Positions 18,005 to 27,038 of a stretch of 64,000 nt of DNA are shown here, piece after piece (position 1 is the first letter of the stretch; each line of letters opens with the position of its first letter). The DNA is from Nocardia miyunensis NBRC 108239 (lineage in GTDB: Bacteria > Actinomycetota > Actinomycetes > Mycobacteriales > Mycobacteriaceae). The stretch covers positions 20,416 to 84,415 of the forward strand of contig NZ_BDBQ01000081.1 of NCBI RefSeq assembly GCF_001613065.1. Direction: 5' to 3'. A model generated the notes under the pieces. That model was not told the origin of the DNA, searched no databases, and saw only the letters and a program-made list of their open reading frames with translations. A program made the translations under genes and the position numbers.

Positions 18005-18793
18005 TCAATAGGTGATGGCAGGATGGTCGGCGGGTGCGCCGCCTTCCCGCAGGATGGCGTCGCCGATCGCGGACGCGGTGACGCGCGCCAGATCGGCGAG
18101 AAACGGAATCCGTTCGGGGATCATCAATTCGGTGGTGCCGCGCAGCGCGAGGGCGAAGCGGGCATGACCGTCCGGACCGAGAACGGGCACCGCGATGATC
18201 CGGAAGCCCCACTCGGTCTGCTCGTCATTGATGGCATAGCCGGTCCGGCGGGCGAGTTCGAGTTCCGCGGCCAGCTCGTCGGGGTTCTGCGGCGTACGTT
18301 CGGTTCCGCGGTCGTAGGACAGCTGCGCCAGATCCTCGCGCGTCGTCGGCGACCAGGCGAGCAGAGCCTTGCCGAGGGCACTGGCGTGCAGCGGGAACCG
18401 CACCTCGGACAGGTTGTGGCCGTGTGCCTCTCGCCACCTGGTGAATGCCAGATTGATGGCGTCGCTGCCGTGCCGCACGGCGATGGAGACCGCCGTGCCG
18501 GTTTCGATCCCGAGCTGTTCGAGGTGTGGTTCGGCCAGATAGATGCGGTGCCGCCGGTAAGCCAGATGCCCGTACTCCGCGAGTGCCACACCCAGGCGGT
18601 ACCGCCCGGTTCCGGTGTCCTGCTCGACGAATTGCGAGTCCAGCAGCGCCCGCAGCAGCCGGTGTGTGGTGCTCATCGGCAGATCCTGCATCCGGGCGAT
18701 ATCGGTGACGCCGAGTTCGCTATCGCCTTGGAAGCAACGCAATACGGCGAGCGCGCGTGCGACCGTCTGCAGGCCCGAGCCGTCCACCGCCAC
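18005..18793 (-). CDS. IclR-family transcriptional regulator
   Basis: GTG 18793, preceded by AAAGGA six bases upstream, gives 262 residues, the usual IclR size. The frame could extend to 18,952, but that stretch crosses the operator region. The winged helix (residues about 8-70) reads ALAVLRCF, then LGVTDIARMQDLPMSTTHRL. The effector domain has FPLHASALGKALLAW near residue 130 and GYAINDEQTEWGFRIIAVPV near 180. It is divergent from the AKR-led operon of two LLM monooxygenases and an ABC importer, and two copies of one inverted repeat lie in the gap. It is therefore the likely regulator of that operon, with a ligand related to its substrate. Confidence 0.87.
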   Translation of the reverse strand: MAVDGSGLQTVARALAVLRCFQGDSELGVTDIARMQDLPMSTTHRLLRALLDSQFVEQDTGTGRYRLGVALAEYGHLAYRRHRIYLAEPHLEQLGIETGTAVSIAVRHGSDAINLAFTRWREAHGHNLSEVRFPLHASALGKALLAWSPTTREDLAQLSYDRGTERTPQNPDELAAELELARRTGYAINDEQTEWGFRIIAVPVLGPDGHARFALALRGTTELMIPERIPFLADLARVTASAIGDAILREGGAPADHPAITY

Positions 18794-18855
18794 CTGTAGT
18801 CCTTTCCCGCCTTCGGCACGATCATCGGGGCGACGCTCCGCTACGACGCAGTAGG

Positions 18856-18870
18856 TTCCGGATATCGGAA
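18856..18870. promoter_or_regulatory. Candidate IclR operator, site 1
   Basis: TTCCG-GATAT-CGGAA is a perfect 5-bp inverted repeat with a 5-base spacer, 63 bp upstream of the iclR start. The same arms and spacing recur at 18,974-18,990. Two matching sites in a divergent iclR gap are typical for this family. Confidence 0.55.
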
Positions 18871-18973
18871 TCACATCGTGGCACAGGTTCGCATGACACA
18901 CAATGAGATCGGCGATAAGTGCATTCCAGATGGATTCGACCGGCCGAAGCATATCGATGGCCGTGTGTCAATT

Positions 18974-18990
18974 ATTCCGTGCATCGGAAT
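18974..18990. promoter_or_regulatory. Candidate IclR operator, site 2
   Basis: ATTCCG-TGCAT-CGGAAT is a perfect 6-bp inverted repeat with a 5-base spacer, about 105 bp upstream of the aldo/keto reductase start. It repeats the arms of site 1. The surrounding bases are A/T-rich (CAATTATTCCG), so it may overlap the operon promoter. Confidence 0.55.
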
Positions 18991-19095
18991 GACATGTGTT
19001 GTCTGAGGATGTGCTGATCCATACGCTCGGCGATGTTCGTCCTCGGAGTCCGTTCCGACCCACCGGTCGATCCGGAATCAACGTGAAAGAAGCCG

Positions 19096-20169
19096 ATGTC
19101 CGCACCTGCCGCCGCGTCCTCTCCCGCTGTCACAGCGGGGCGCCCACCGTCGAAAACCGTGCTCCACGAGGGCTATCGCACCGTCGGGCGGTCCGGTCTG
19201 GTGGTCTCCGAGGTGGGTATCGGGGCGAGCACCTTCGGTCGCAGCGGGATGGTGGCCGATACTCAGACGGCGGTGGACCGCATCGTCGGGCGGGCGCTGG
19301 ATCTCGGGATCACCTACTTCGATGTCGCCGACGTCTACGGTGACCAACCGGGGCAGAGCGAGACCATGCTCGGCAAAGCGCTTGGGCCACACCGTGATCG
19401 GGTCGTCATCGGCTCGAAGTTCGGAATCGGTGTGAACGGGCTCAACGGGCCGGACTGGGGCGTTCGCGGGTCGCGGCGATACGTGCGGCTCGCGGTGGAG
19501 TCCTCGCTGCGCCGACTCGGCACGGACTGGATCGACCTGTACCAGATCCACACTCCCGACGAGATCACCCCGGTCGAGGAAACCCTCTCGGTGCTCGACG
19601 ATCTCGTGCGGGAGGGGAAGATCCGATACGCGGGGACTTCCAATTTCGCCGCCTGGCAGATCGCCGACGCGGAGTACGTGGCCAGGATCAACGGCCTGAC
19701 CCGGTTCGTCTCTGCCACAAACGAATACAATCTGCTCTGGCGTGAACCGGAAAAGGAGTTGCTGCCCGCGCTGGCCGCGTACGGACTGGGATTCTTCCCC
19801 TACTTCCCACTGCAGAACGGGCTGCTGACCGGAAAATACCGCCGGGACTTCGCTCCGGCCGAGGCGAAGATCACCAATCTCAAGAAGCATCTGCTCCTCG
19901 CCGCGCCGTGGGATGCCATCGATCGCTACCTCGAATTCGCAAGGGAGCGTGAGCTTTCCCCTACGGCTCTGGCATTCGGCTGGCTTCTGGCGCACGATCC
20001 GGTGTCCAGCGTGATCGCGGGGGTGACCCGGCCGGAGCAGTTGGACGAGAACCTCGGCGCGGCGCGGTGGCGGCCGACGCCCGCGGAATTCGCGGAACTG
20101 TCCGCGCTGTTCCGCGGCGACCTCAGCGGCGCACCGGGACAGGTCACGGGGGCCGTCACCACCGCCTGA
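19096..20169 (+). CDS. Aldo/keto reductase (first gene of IclR-linked operon)
   Basis: The protein has 357 residues. The AKR catalytic set is visible: Asp and Tyr in YFDVADVYGD, Lys in VIGSKFG, and His in YQIHTPDE. The C-terminal cofactor region SPTALAFGWLLAHDPVSSVI fits NADPH-dependent AKRs of the YghZ/potassium-channel-beta type. The predicted role is NADPH-dependent reduction of an aldehyde or ketone, perhaps the carbonyl released by the monooxygenases encoded downstream. Only 52 bp separate it from the first LLM gene. It differs clearly from the second AKR at 25,879, which closes the same operon. Confidence 0.85.
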   Translation: MSAPAAASSPAVTAGRPPSKTVLHEGYRTVGRSGLVVSEVGIGASTFGRSGMVADTQTAVDRIVGRALDLGITYFDVADVYGDQPGQSETMLGKALGPHRDRVVIGSKFGIGVNGLNGPDWGVRGSRRYVRLAVESSLRRLGTDWIDLYQIHTPDEITPVEETLSVLDDLVREGKIRYAGTSNFAAWQIADAEYVARINGLTRFVSATNEYNLLWREPEKELLPALAAYGLGFFPYFPLQNGLLTGKYRRDFAPAEAKITNLKKHLLLAAPWDAIDRYLEFARERELSPTALAFGWLLAHDPVSSVIAGVTRPEQLDENLGAARWRPTPAEFAELSALFRGDLSGAPGQVTGAVTTA

Positions 20170-20221
20170 GCATTGCCGCGCCTGTCCACAGCATTCGTCT
20201 CCACTTCCCAAAGGTGTTCAC

Positions 20222-21685
20222 ATGACCGCAGATTCGGGCGCGCCCCGGAGCCTTCATCTGGGCTACATGTATTGGTCGAACGGTACGCATCCGGCCGGCT
20301 GGCGGCTTCCGGAGGCGGTGCACGACCGCGGCTTCGACGCCCGGTACATCACCGAGCTGGCGCAGATCGCGGAGCGCGGGAAGTTCGATTTCTTCTTCTT
20401 CGGTGACCGGCTCGCGACGGGACCGGAGTACCAGCTCAGCAACACCTCGGTGCTCTCGCGCATCGAACCGTTCACCGCCGCAGGCTATATCGCGACACTG
20501 ACCAGACGAATCGGCATCGTCGTCACCGCGAACCCCACCTATTACGAGCCGTTCAACCTGGCCCGGCTGACCGCCTCGCTGGACCACATCTGCGCGGGCC
20601 GGGCGTCCTGGAACATCGTGACCGGCGCCGACGGCCGCGCGGCGGGCAACTACAGCCGATCCGAACACGGTGACGCGACAGCACGTTACGACCGAGCCGA
20701 CGAATTCGTGAGCGTCGTGCGCCGCCTCTGGGACAGCTGGGAGGACGACGCGTTCATCCGCGACGCGGCAACCGGTGAATTCGTGGACGGCGACAAGATC
20801 CACCCGGTGAACCACGTCGGCGCGGCCTTCCGGATTCGGGGCCCGCTGAACGTCGCCCGGCCGCCGCAGGGACATCCCGTGGTACTGCATGCCGGAACCT
20901 CCGATCGCTCACGCGATCTCGGGGCCCGCGAGGCCGATGTGCTGTTCGCGGCCGCCACCACCATCGAGCATGGCAGGGATTACTCCGCGGATATCCGCCG
21001 CCGCGCAGCGGAATTCGGCCGTGATCCGTCCCGCATCGCCATCCTGCCCGGCCTCACCCCGATCGTGGCGGCCACCCGGCAGCAGGCTCGCGTGCTGTAC
21101 GACAGGCTCAACGCGCTGATCATTCTGGACGACGACATCCGTTTCGGCGGAAGGGATCCCGGACACTGGACGCCGGGACCGGCCACGGCCGGTCGGCAAG
21201 CGCAGGGGGAGGGCTACCGGAATCTGGGCGCATTGTCCCAGCGAGTGCGCGTGGACCTCACCGGAGCCGAACTGGCCGACCCCATCGGGCCGGACACGGC
21301 CGCGGCGCTGAATCCGGTGGGCCGCGCGCTGCTGGACACCGTCGCGGCGCGGACGGGACGATCGGTGGGCGGGCAGGACCCGCTGACGATCCGGGATCTG
21401 CTGTACGCGCACATCGTCGGAGGCCACGTGGTCGTCGGCGACCCGAACGATATCGCCGACTACATCCAGGCCTGGTTCGAAGCGGGCGCCTCGGACGGCT
21501 TCAACATCCAATCCGCTTTTCTCACAGAGCAATTGGAGACATTCGTCGAGCTGGTCGTCCCGGAGCTCCAGCGCAGGGGACTGTTCCGCCGCGAGTACAC
21601 CGGCCGCACCCTGCGCGAACATCTGGGGCTGGAGCGTCCGGTGAACCACTGGGCGCAGGCCGACACATCTGCCGAAGGACGGTGA
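20222..21685 (+). CDS. NtaA/SnaA/DszA-family LLM monooxygenase
   Basis: The protein has 487 residues, at the long end of the family. It opens with LHLGYMYWSNGTHPAGWR. KFDFFFFGDRLATGP near residue 60, TANPTYYEPFNLARLTASLD near 105 and WNIVTGADGRAAGNYSR near 135 follow. LWDSWEDDAFIRD lies near 175 and LHAGTSDRSRDLGAREADV near 225. An insertion around residues 300-335 (PGHWTPGPATAGRQAQGEGY) is absent from the 1948 and 9800 proteins. It is a close paralogue of the next gene, which starts three bases after its stop. The two may be alternative enzymes or subunits with separate substrates. Confidence 0.87.
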   Translation: MTADSGAPRSLHLGYMYWSNGTHPAGWRLPEAVHDRGFDARYITELAQIAERGKFDFFFFGDRLATGPEYQLSNTSVLSRIEPFTAAGYIATLTRRIGIVVTANPTYYEPFNLARLTASLDHICAGRASWNIVTGADGRAAGNYSRSEHGDATARYDRADEFVSVVRRLWDSWEDDAFIRDAATGEFVDGDKIHPVNHVGAAFRIRGPLNVARPPQGHPVVLHAGTSDRSRDLGAREADVLFAAATTIEHGRDYSADIRRRAAEFGRDPSRIAILPGLTPIVAATRQQARVLYDRLNALIILDDDIRFGGRDPGHWTPGPATAGRQAQGEGYRNLGALSQRVRVDLTGAELADPIGPDTAAALNPVGRALLDTVAARTGRSVGGQDPLTIRDLLYAHIVGGHVVVGDPNDIADYIQAWFEAGASDGFNIQSAFLTEQLETFVELVVPELQRRGLFRREYTGRTLREHLGLERPVNHWAQADTSAEGR

Positions 21686-21688
21686 CCG

Positions 21689-23098
21689 GTGTCCGAACCA
21701 CGACGTGAACTGCATCTGGGGCTGATGTTCTGGGCGACCGGAACGCATACCGCGGGGTGGCGATATCCCGGTGCGAAGTCCGACGGGGCCTTCGACATCG
21801 CATTCATCCAGGAGGTGACCCGGCTCGTCGAGCGGGCGAAGTTCGATTTCCTGTTCCTGGGCGACCGCCTGGCGACCGATCCCGCACTGGCGAAGACGAA
21901 TCCGGCGCAGATGTCGCGGATGGAGCCGTTCACCGTGGCGTCGGCGATCGCGGCCGCGACCACGCACATCGGCATCGCCGTCACCGCGAACCCGACCTAT
22001 TACGATCCCTACACCGTCGCGCGGCTGATGGCATCACTGGATCACCTCAGCGGCGGCAGGGCGGCGTGGAACCTGGTGACCGGCGCGGACGGCGCGGCGG
22101 CCTACAACTTCAGCCGAGATGTCCACTGGGACACCGATACTCGCTACGATTGGGCGGAGGAATTCGTCGATGTCGTGCGCGCGCTGTGGGACAGCACCGA
22201 GGACGACGCCTTCCTGCGGGACAAATCCACCGGTCGCTACCTCGACGAAGCCAAACTCCACCCGATCGACCATGTCGGCAAGCATTTCTCGGTGCGCGGC
22301 CCGCTGAATGTCGCACGGCCGCCACAGGGGCAGGTCGTCCTGCTGCACGCGGGCACCTCGGACCGCTCGCGGGAACTGGGTGCGCGCGAGGCCGACGTGA
22401 TCTTCGCCGGTCAGCCGAATCTCGAAGCGGCCAAGGAGTATTACGCCGATGTGAAGGCGCGGGCGGCCCGGTACGGACGCACCGACCACGACATCCAGAT
22501 ACTGCCCGGACTCAGTGTCGTGGTGGCTGAAACCACCGCCGAGGCCGTGCGGGTGTACGACCGGCTCAACTCGCTGCTGCCGCTGGATCCCGAAGGGCAG
22601 GTGGTGGATTCGGTGCGGTACGGCGGGCTCGGGCAGGGCCTGAAACGCAATCTGGCCTCGGTGTCCCAGGTGCTCGGTGTCGACGTGACCGGCTACGGCT
22701 ATCACGACGCGGTGCCGCGCGAGGTCTTCGACCGGAGCAGCGCCGCGGGGCGCAAGGTGTTCCGCGAGATCACCGAGACCACCCGGCGCACTGTGGCCGG
22801 TGCCGCGCCGATCACCTTCTTCGACCTGATCAACGGCATCACCGTGGGCTCGAGGACGGTGGTGGGTGATGCGGTCGAGGTGGCCGATCACATCCAGCAC
22901 TGGTTCGAGGAGCGGGCCGCGGACGGCTTCAACATCTTTCCCGATTTCGTCCCCGGATCGGTCCGGGCCTTCACCGAATTGGTGGTGCCCGAGTTGCAGC
23001 GCCGCGGGCTCTATCGCACGGAATACACCGGTCCGACCTTCCGGGACCATTTGAGCCTGCCGCGACCTGCCAACCGGCACAACGGATTCGGTGGCTGA
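21689..23098 (+). CDS. NtaA/SnaA/DszA-family LLM monooxygenase (paralogue of preceding gene)
   Basis: GTG 21689 gives 469 residues. The opening LHLGLMFWATGTHTAGWR and the blocks KFDFLFLGDRLATDP, TANPTYYDPYTVARLMASLD, WNLVTGADGAAAYNFSR, LWDSTEDDAFLRD and LHAGTSDRSRELGAREADV line up with the preceding gene throughout. The two clearly arose by tandem duplication. It should use FMNH2 and O2 to cleave a C-S or C-N bond. The ATP-driven importer genes begin 30 bp downstream. No flavin reductase lies in the operon, so FMNH2 must come from elsewhere. Confidence 0.87.
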   Translation: MSEPRRELHLGLMFWATGTHTAGWRYPGAKSDGAFDIAFIQEVTRLVERAKFDFLFLGDRLATDPALAKTNPAQMSRMEPFTVASAIAAATTHIGIAVTANPTYYDPYTVARLMASLDHLSGGRAAWNLVTGADGAAAYNFSRDVHWDTDTRYDWAEEFVDVVRALWDSTEDDAFLRDKSTGRYLDEAKLHPIDHVGKHFSVRGPLNVARPPQGQVVLLHAGTSDRSRELGAREADVIFAGQPNLEAAKEYYADVKARAARYGRTDHDIQILPGLSVVVAETTAEAVRVYDRLNSLLPLDPEGQVVDSVRYGGLGQGLKRNLASVSQVLGVDVTGYGYHDAVPREVFDRSSAAGRKVFREITETTRRTVAGAAPITFFDLINGITVGSRTVVGDAVEVADHIQHWFEERAADGFNIFPDFVPGSVRAFTELVVPELQRRGLYRTEYTGPTFRDHLSLPRPANRHNGFGG

Positions 23099-23128
23099 GC
23101 CGATGCGAACCAAGACAGGAGTGTCAGC

Positions 23129-23989
23129 ATGAGTCTCGACCAGGCGGAGATCGCCGCCGGACAGGTCGTCCGGACGCCTCGCACGCCGGCGGCGGCCCGG
23201 CCGAAGCGGCGGCTGCGCGCCGTGCTGTCGCCGAAGAACCTGGCAATTCTGACGGGCCAGCTCGGCGTCGTGGCCGCGGTGCTCGCCCTGTTGCAGTGGC
23301 TCGTCGACTCGGGGCGGATCGGCACGATCTACCTCGCCTCGCCCACCCAGATTCTGGGCGTGTTCCCGCAGCTGATCACCCAGGAACATCTGTTCGGCAA
23401 TCTGCTGATCACCCTGTACGAGGCGGTCGTCGGTACGGCATTGGCCTTCGTATTCGGTGTCGGCACAGGCGTTTACATGGGCTTGTCGCGAACGGGAGAG
23501 CGCTTTCTCAATCCGTTCGTCAGTGCGGCGATGGCCGTGCCGAAGGTGACGATCATCCCGCTGCTGACGTTGTATCTGGGCGTCGGCGTCAATCACAAGA
23601 TCGTCATCGTCTTCCTGTTCGGCTACTTCCTGTTCGTCTTCAACACGATCGCGGGCATCAAGCAGGTACAGGAAAGTCATCTGAAGGTGGCGCGGGCCAA
23701 CGGAGCATCGCAGATCCAGACGATCGTCAAGGTGATCCTGCCGTCCGCCGCGCCGAATATCGTTGCCGCACTGCGCATCGAGTCGGCCACGGCATTGGTG
23801 GCGGCGTTGTTCGCCGAGATCGTCGCGTCCAAGGCCGGACTCGGGAATCTGCTCAATCGCGCGATCGGCGTCTACGACACCGCGAAACTTTTCGCGTTGG
23901 TGCTCTCGATCACGATCTTCTCGGTCCTCATCGTCTCGGCCGTCAATCTGCTGGAGAAGAAGGTCCTGCTCCGATGGAAATACGCCTGA
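23129..23989 (+). CDS. ABC importer permease (SsuC-like)
   Basis: The protein has 286 residues and starts behind AGGAGTGTCAGC. A basic N-terminal region (ARPKRRLRAVLSP) is followed by about six membrane segments. The EAA-type ATPase contact loop reads LKVARANGASQIQTIVKVIL and then PSAAPNI, near residue 190. The C-terminus NLLEKKVLLRWKYA is typical of nitrate/sulfonate/taurine permeases. Here the order is permease, binding protein, ATPase, unlike the first importer, so the two systems are not simple recent copies. Confidence 0.88.
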   Translation: MSLDQAEIAAGQVVRTPRTPAAARPKRRLRAVLSPKNLAILTGQLGVVAAVLALLQWLVDSGRIGTIYLASPTQILGVFPQLITQEHLFGNLLITLYEAVVGTALAFVFGVGTGVYMGLSRTGERFLNPFVSAAMAVPKVTIIPLLTLYLGVGVNHKIVIVFLFGYFLFVFNTIAGIKQVQESHLKVARANGASQIQTIVKVILPSAAPNIVAALRIESATALVAALFAEIVASKAGLGNLLNRAIGVYDTAKLFALVLSITIFSVLIVSAVNLLEKKVLLRWKYA

Positions 23990-24039
23990 CCGAGCACGGC
24001 GCACGCGAGCAGACACAGCACAGCATCGAAGGAAAAACG

Positions 24040-25068
24040 TTGTTCAAGAAGAAAATTCCGGTGGTTCTCGCCGTCGCGGTCGCGCTGGTGTCGGCCGTGA
24101 GCGGCTGCTCGGGAACCGTCGATTCGCTCGCCGGAAACAGCTCCGGCACCGATGGTCACAGCACTCTGATTCTCCAGGACAGCACGCAGTACACGCAGCT
24201 GCCGATTCGTTTCGGAGTGGAGAAGGGCATCTTCGCCAAGGAGGGCCTCGATGTGAAGTTCACCCAGGTCGAGGACGCGGTGACCGGGGTCGCGACGGGG
24301 GAGCTGACCTTCGCGTTCGGCCCGACCAGCACCTACCTGCGGGCGGCGGCCAAGGGCGCGCCCATCAAGATCGTCAGTTCCGCGTTCCGGAGCAAGGGGC
24401 CGTTCTTCCTCGTCGCTCGCCCCGGCATCAATTCGATCGCCGATCTGAAGGGCAAGACGATCGGAATCGCCCAGTCCGGCAGCGGAATGGAAACCTATAC
24501 GCGAAAGATACTCAGCGCCAACGGTGTCGATCCCAACAAGGATGTCAAGTTCGTCGCGGACGGTGTGAACCAGCAGGCGTACGGCGCGCTCACCACCGGC
24601 CAGGTCGACGCGACGATCATTCACCAGCCGTTCCCCGCTCTGGGACAGCTCCAAGGCAAATCGGTGACGCTCGCTCGCGGATGGGACTACCTGCCGACCT
24701 ACCACACGGGGGTGCTGATCGCGGGCAACGACGTGATCAACAAGAACCCGGAACTGCTGCGCAAGGGCCTGCGGGCCTACTTCACGGCCTACACCTACGC
24801 CAAGGAGCATTACGCCGAGTACCTGCCCTGGCTCCAGGCGAAGCTGAGCACCATCGACCCCCGTGCGGTCGATCTGGCCTTGAAACAGGAGGACGACATC
24901 TGGGACGACAATCCGGCCGTCGACCCCCGTGCCATCGATGACACCCAGGAGACGGAGATCTCCGTCGGCTTCCAGAATTCGAAGTACGACGCCGCGAAGT
25001 ACATCGATACCCGGTTCATCCCGCAGGAGTTCGTCAAACCCTTCTCGTATCCGAAGCCGGTCCGCTGA
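24040..25068 (+). CDS. ABC importer substrate-binding lipoprotein (SsuA/TauA-like)
   Basis: The preferred start is TTG 24040, which follows GAAGGAAAAACG, and gives 342 residues. Its N-terminus LFKKKIPVVLAVAVALVS ends in the lipobox VSGC. An ATG at 23974 would add 22 residues before the signal peptide and overlap the permease gene, which is less likely. The mature part has the two-lobe fold of aliphatic-sulfonate/nitrate binding proteins: QLPIRFGVEKGIFAKEGLDV near residue 50 and SIADLKGKTIGIAQSGSG near 135. It should capture the operon's substrate outside the membrane. Confidence 0.85.
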   Translation: MFKKKIPVVLAVAVALVSAVSGCSGTVDSLAGNSSGTDGHSTLILQDSTQYTQLPIRFGVEKGIFAKEGLDVKFTQVEDAVTGVATGELTFAFGPTSTYLRAAAKGAPIKIVSSAFRSKGPFFLVARPGINSIADLKGKTIGIAQSGSGMETYTRKILSANGVDPNKDVKFVADGVNQQAYGALTTGQVDATIIHQPFPALGQLQGKSVTLARGWDYLPTYHTGVLIAGNDVINKNPELLRKGLRAYFTAYTYAKEHYAEYLPWLQAKLSTIDPRAVDLALKQEDDIWDDNPAVDPRAIDDTQETEISVGFQNSKYDAAKYIDTRFIPQEFVKPFSYPKPVR

Positions 25069-25114
25069 GCCCCGAAAGCACAGCGGCGCAACGACATCAG
25101 TGAGGTGATTGCTC

Positions 25115-25882
25115 GTGGCAACATTCGAGGTGCGGGGCCTGGGCAAACAATTTCCGACCGATCCGCCGGTGCAGGCGCTGGCGGGCATCGATCTGACCAT
25201 CCAGGACGGGGAATTCGTCGTCCTGCTCGGCCCGAGCGGGTGCGGTAAGAGCACTCTGCTGGAGATTCTGGCCGGGTTGCAGGACAAGTCCGAGGGACAG
25301 GTGCTGCTCGACGGCGAGCCGGTGCACCGAACCAGCGACCGCGTCGGGGTGGTGTTCCAGGACGCGTCCCTGTATCCGTGGCGTTCGGTGCAGCGGAACA
25401 TCGAGATCGGGCTGGAATTTCGCGGCGTGCGCAAGGCCGAGCGCCGGGCTACGGCTGCGAAATATCTTGCCCAGGTGGGTCTTTCGGGATTCGAGAAGAA
25501 GTATCCGCACCAGCTGTCGGGCGGGATGCGCCAGCGCGCCGGGATCGCGCGGACATTGGCGACCGAGCCGGAGGTCCTGCTGATGGACGAACCCTTCGGC
25601 GCCGTCGATCACCTGACTCGGATTCAGTTGCAGCGGGACCTGTTGGCGCTGTGGGAGGCTCGCCGCCGGACGGTCGTGTTCGTCACGCACGATGTGGGCG
25701 AGGCCGTGTACCTGGCCGACCGGGTGATTCTGTTGTCGCCGCGGCCGGGGCGAGTGGCCCGCGAGTTCGTCATCGATGAGCCCCGGCCGCGCCGCCGGGG
25801 AGATATCGGCCTGCTCGCGCGGGAAAGCGAGATCTACGAGGCGCTGATCCGGATCGAAGACCAACCAGAGAGGACCCGATGA
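25115..25882 (+). CDS. ABC importer ATP-binding protein (SsuB/TauB-like)
   Basis: GTG 25115, six bases after GAGGTGA, gives 255 residues. A TTG at 25109 is in frame but lies against the ribosome site. Walker A is GPSGCGKST, the Q-loop is VVFQDASLYPW, the signature is LSGGMRQR, Walker B is VLLMDEPFGAVD and the switch is VTHDVGEA. All motifs are intact. The C-terminal tail (LSPRPGRVAREFVID) is typical of nitrate/sulfonate ATPases. Its stop overlaps the ATG of the second aldo/keto reductase (ATGA). Confidence 0.9.
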   Translation: MATFEVRGLGKQFPTDPPVQALAGIDLTIQDGEFVVLLGPSGCGKSTLLEILAGLQDKSEGQVLLDGEPVHRTSDRVGVVFQDASLYPWRSVQRNIEIGLEFRGVRKAERRATAAKYLAQVGLSGFEKKYPHQLSGGMRQRAGIARTLATEPEVLLMDEPFGAVDHLTRIQLQRDLLALWEARRRTVVFVTHDVGEAVYLADRVILLSPRPGRVAREFVIDEPRPRRRGDIGLLARESEIYEALIRIEDQPERTR

Positions 25883-26910
25883 CCGTCCACACCCCCGACT
25901 CGCCCTACGCCGCGGCTTCCGATCGCTACGAGACGATCCCGTATCGCCGCAGCGGACGTTCCGGTCTGGATCTGCCGTCGATCTCGTTCGGCCTGTGGCA
26001 GAAGTTCGGCGTCGACTACCCCTTCGACACCCAGCGCCGAATCATCCTGCGCGCCTTCGATCTCGGCATCACCCACTTCGACAACGCAGATCGGTACGGG
26101 CCGCCGCATCGGACCGCGCAGCAGAACTTCGGTGCGGTGCTGGCCAAGGATCTGGCGCCCTATCGCGACGAGCTGATCCTGTCGACGAAGGCGGGCAACC
26201 CGATCGGTGCGAGCCCCTACCTGCGGGGCGGCTCGCGCAAGTCGCTGCTGACCTCGTTGGAGCACAGCCTGCGCGATCTGGGCACCGACCATGTCGACAT
26301 CTTCTATCACCACAGCCCCGACCTGGACACTCCGCTGGAGGAGTCGGTCGGCGCGCTGGTAGACGCGGTGCGCCACGGCAAGGCCCTGTACGTGGGCATC
26401 TCCAACTACCAGCCCGACCGGGCGCACGAGGCCGCGGAGCTGCTGCGGCGCGAGGGTGTGCCGCTGCTCATCCATCAGACCCGGTATTCGATCTACGACC
26501 GCGGGCCCGAGCGCAGCGGGCTGCTCGACACCGCGACCGCCGACGGTTTCGGTGTGATCGTCTATTCGCCACTGGCACAAGGACTTCTGACCGACAAGTA
26601 TCTAGAGACGATTCCCGACGGCGCGCGGGCGCGCAACAGCGCCTTCCTGTCGCCGGAGGTCATCGACGACACGTATCGGCAGCGCACCTCGGCACTGAAC
26701 AAGATCGCCGAATCGCGGGGCCAGTCACTGGCGCAGCTGGCGCTGCAATGGGTGTTGCGTCGGCCCGAAGTCACCTCGGCGCTGATCGGCGCCAGCTCCA
26801 CCGAACAACTCGACCACAACCTCGCGGCATTGTCCTTTCCCGCACTGACCGACGAGGAACTGGCGCTCATCGACGAGCATGGTGTGCACGGAACTGGTTC
26901 GAGGCGTTGA
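25879..26910 (+). CDS. Aldo/keto reductase, YghZ/MgrA-like
   Basis: The protein has 343 residues. Asp and Tyr lie in HFDNADRYG, Lys in LSTKAGNPIG, and His in FYHHSPDLD. The long GNPIGASPYLRGGSRKSLLT loop is typical of the YghZ/GSP69 AKR group, which reduces L-glyceraldehyde 3-phosphate and methylglyoxal. It closes the IclR-linked operon and is coupled to the ATPase gene by ATGA. The operon therefore has an AKR at each end. The 5' end of this gene and its ribosome site reappear as a fossil at 1,836. Confidence 0.87.
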   Translation: MTVHTPDSPYAAASDRYETIPYRRSGRSGLDLPSISFGLWQKFGVDYPFDTQRRIILRAFDLGITHFDNADRYGPPHRTAQQNFGAVLAKDLAPYRDELILSTKAGNPIGASPYLRGGSRKSLLTSLEHSLRDLGTDHVDIFYHHSPDLDTPLEESVGALVDAVRHGKALYVGISNYQPDRAHEAAELLRREGVPLLIHQTRYSIYDRGPERSGLLDTATADGFGVIVYSPLAQGLLTDKYLETIPDGARARNSAFLSPEVIDDTYRQRTSALNKIAESRGQSLAQLALQWVLRRPEVTSALIGASSTEQLDHNLAALSFPALTDEELALIDEHGVHGTGSRR

Positions 26911-27038
26911 GCTTTCGGCGCTCACCCCAGCTTTCGCCGACGTCGTCCGGGCACCGCTGACCGCGCGGCGGGAACCGGGCGCGGGCCGGAATCCCGGACA
27001 CCGCCGCCCGCGCGAACCTTCCCGCGCCACAAGGTGGA

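Noticed and set aside
22034..24016. Minus-strand open frame of 660 codons opposite the LLM and permease genes
   Set aside because: Composition is skewed to Asp/Arg/Gln/His and no domain is visible. It mirrors the codon pattern of the plus-strand genes.
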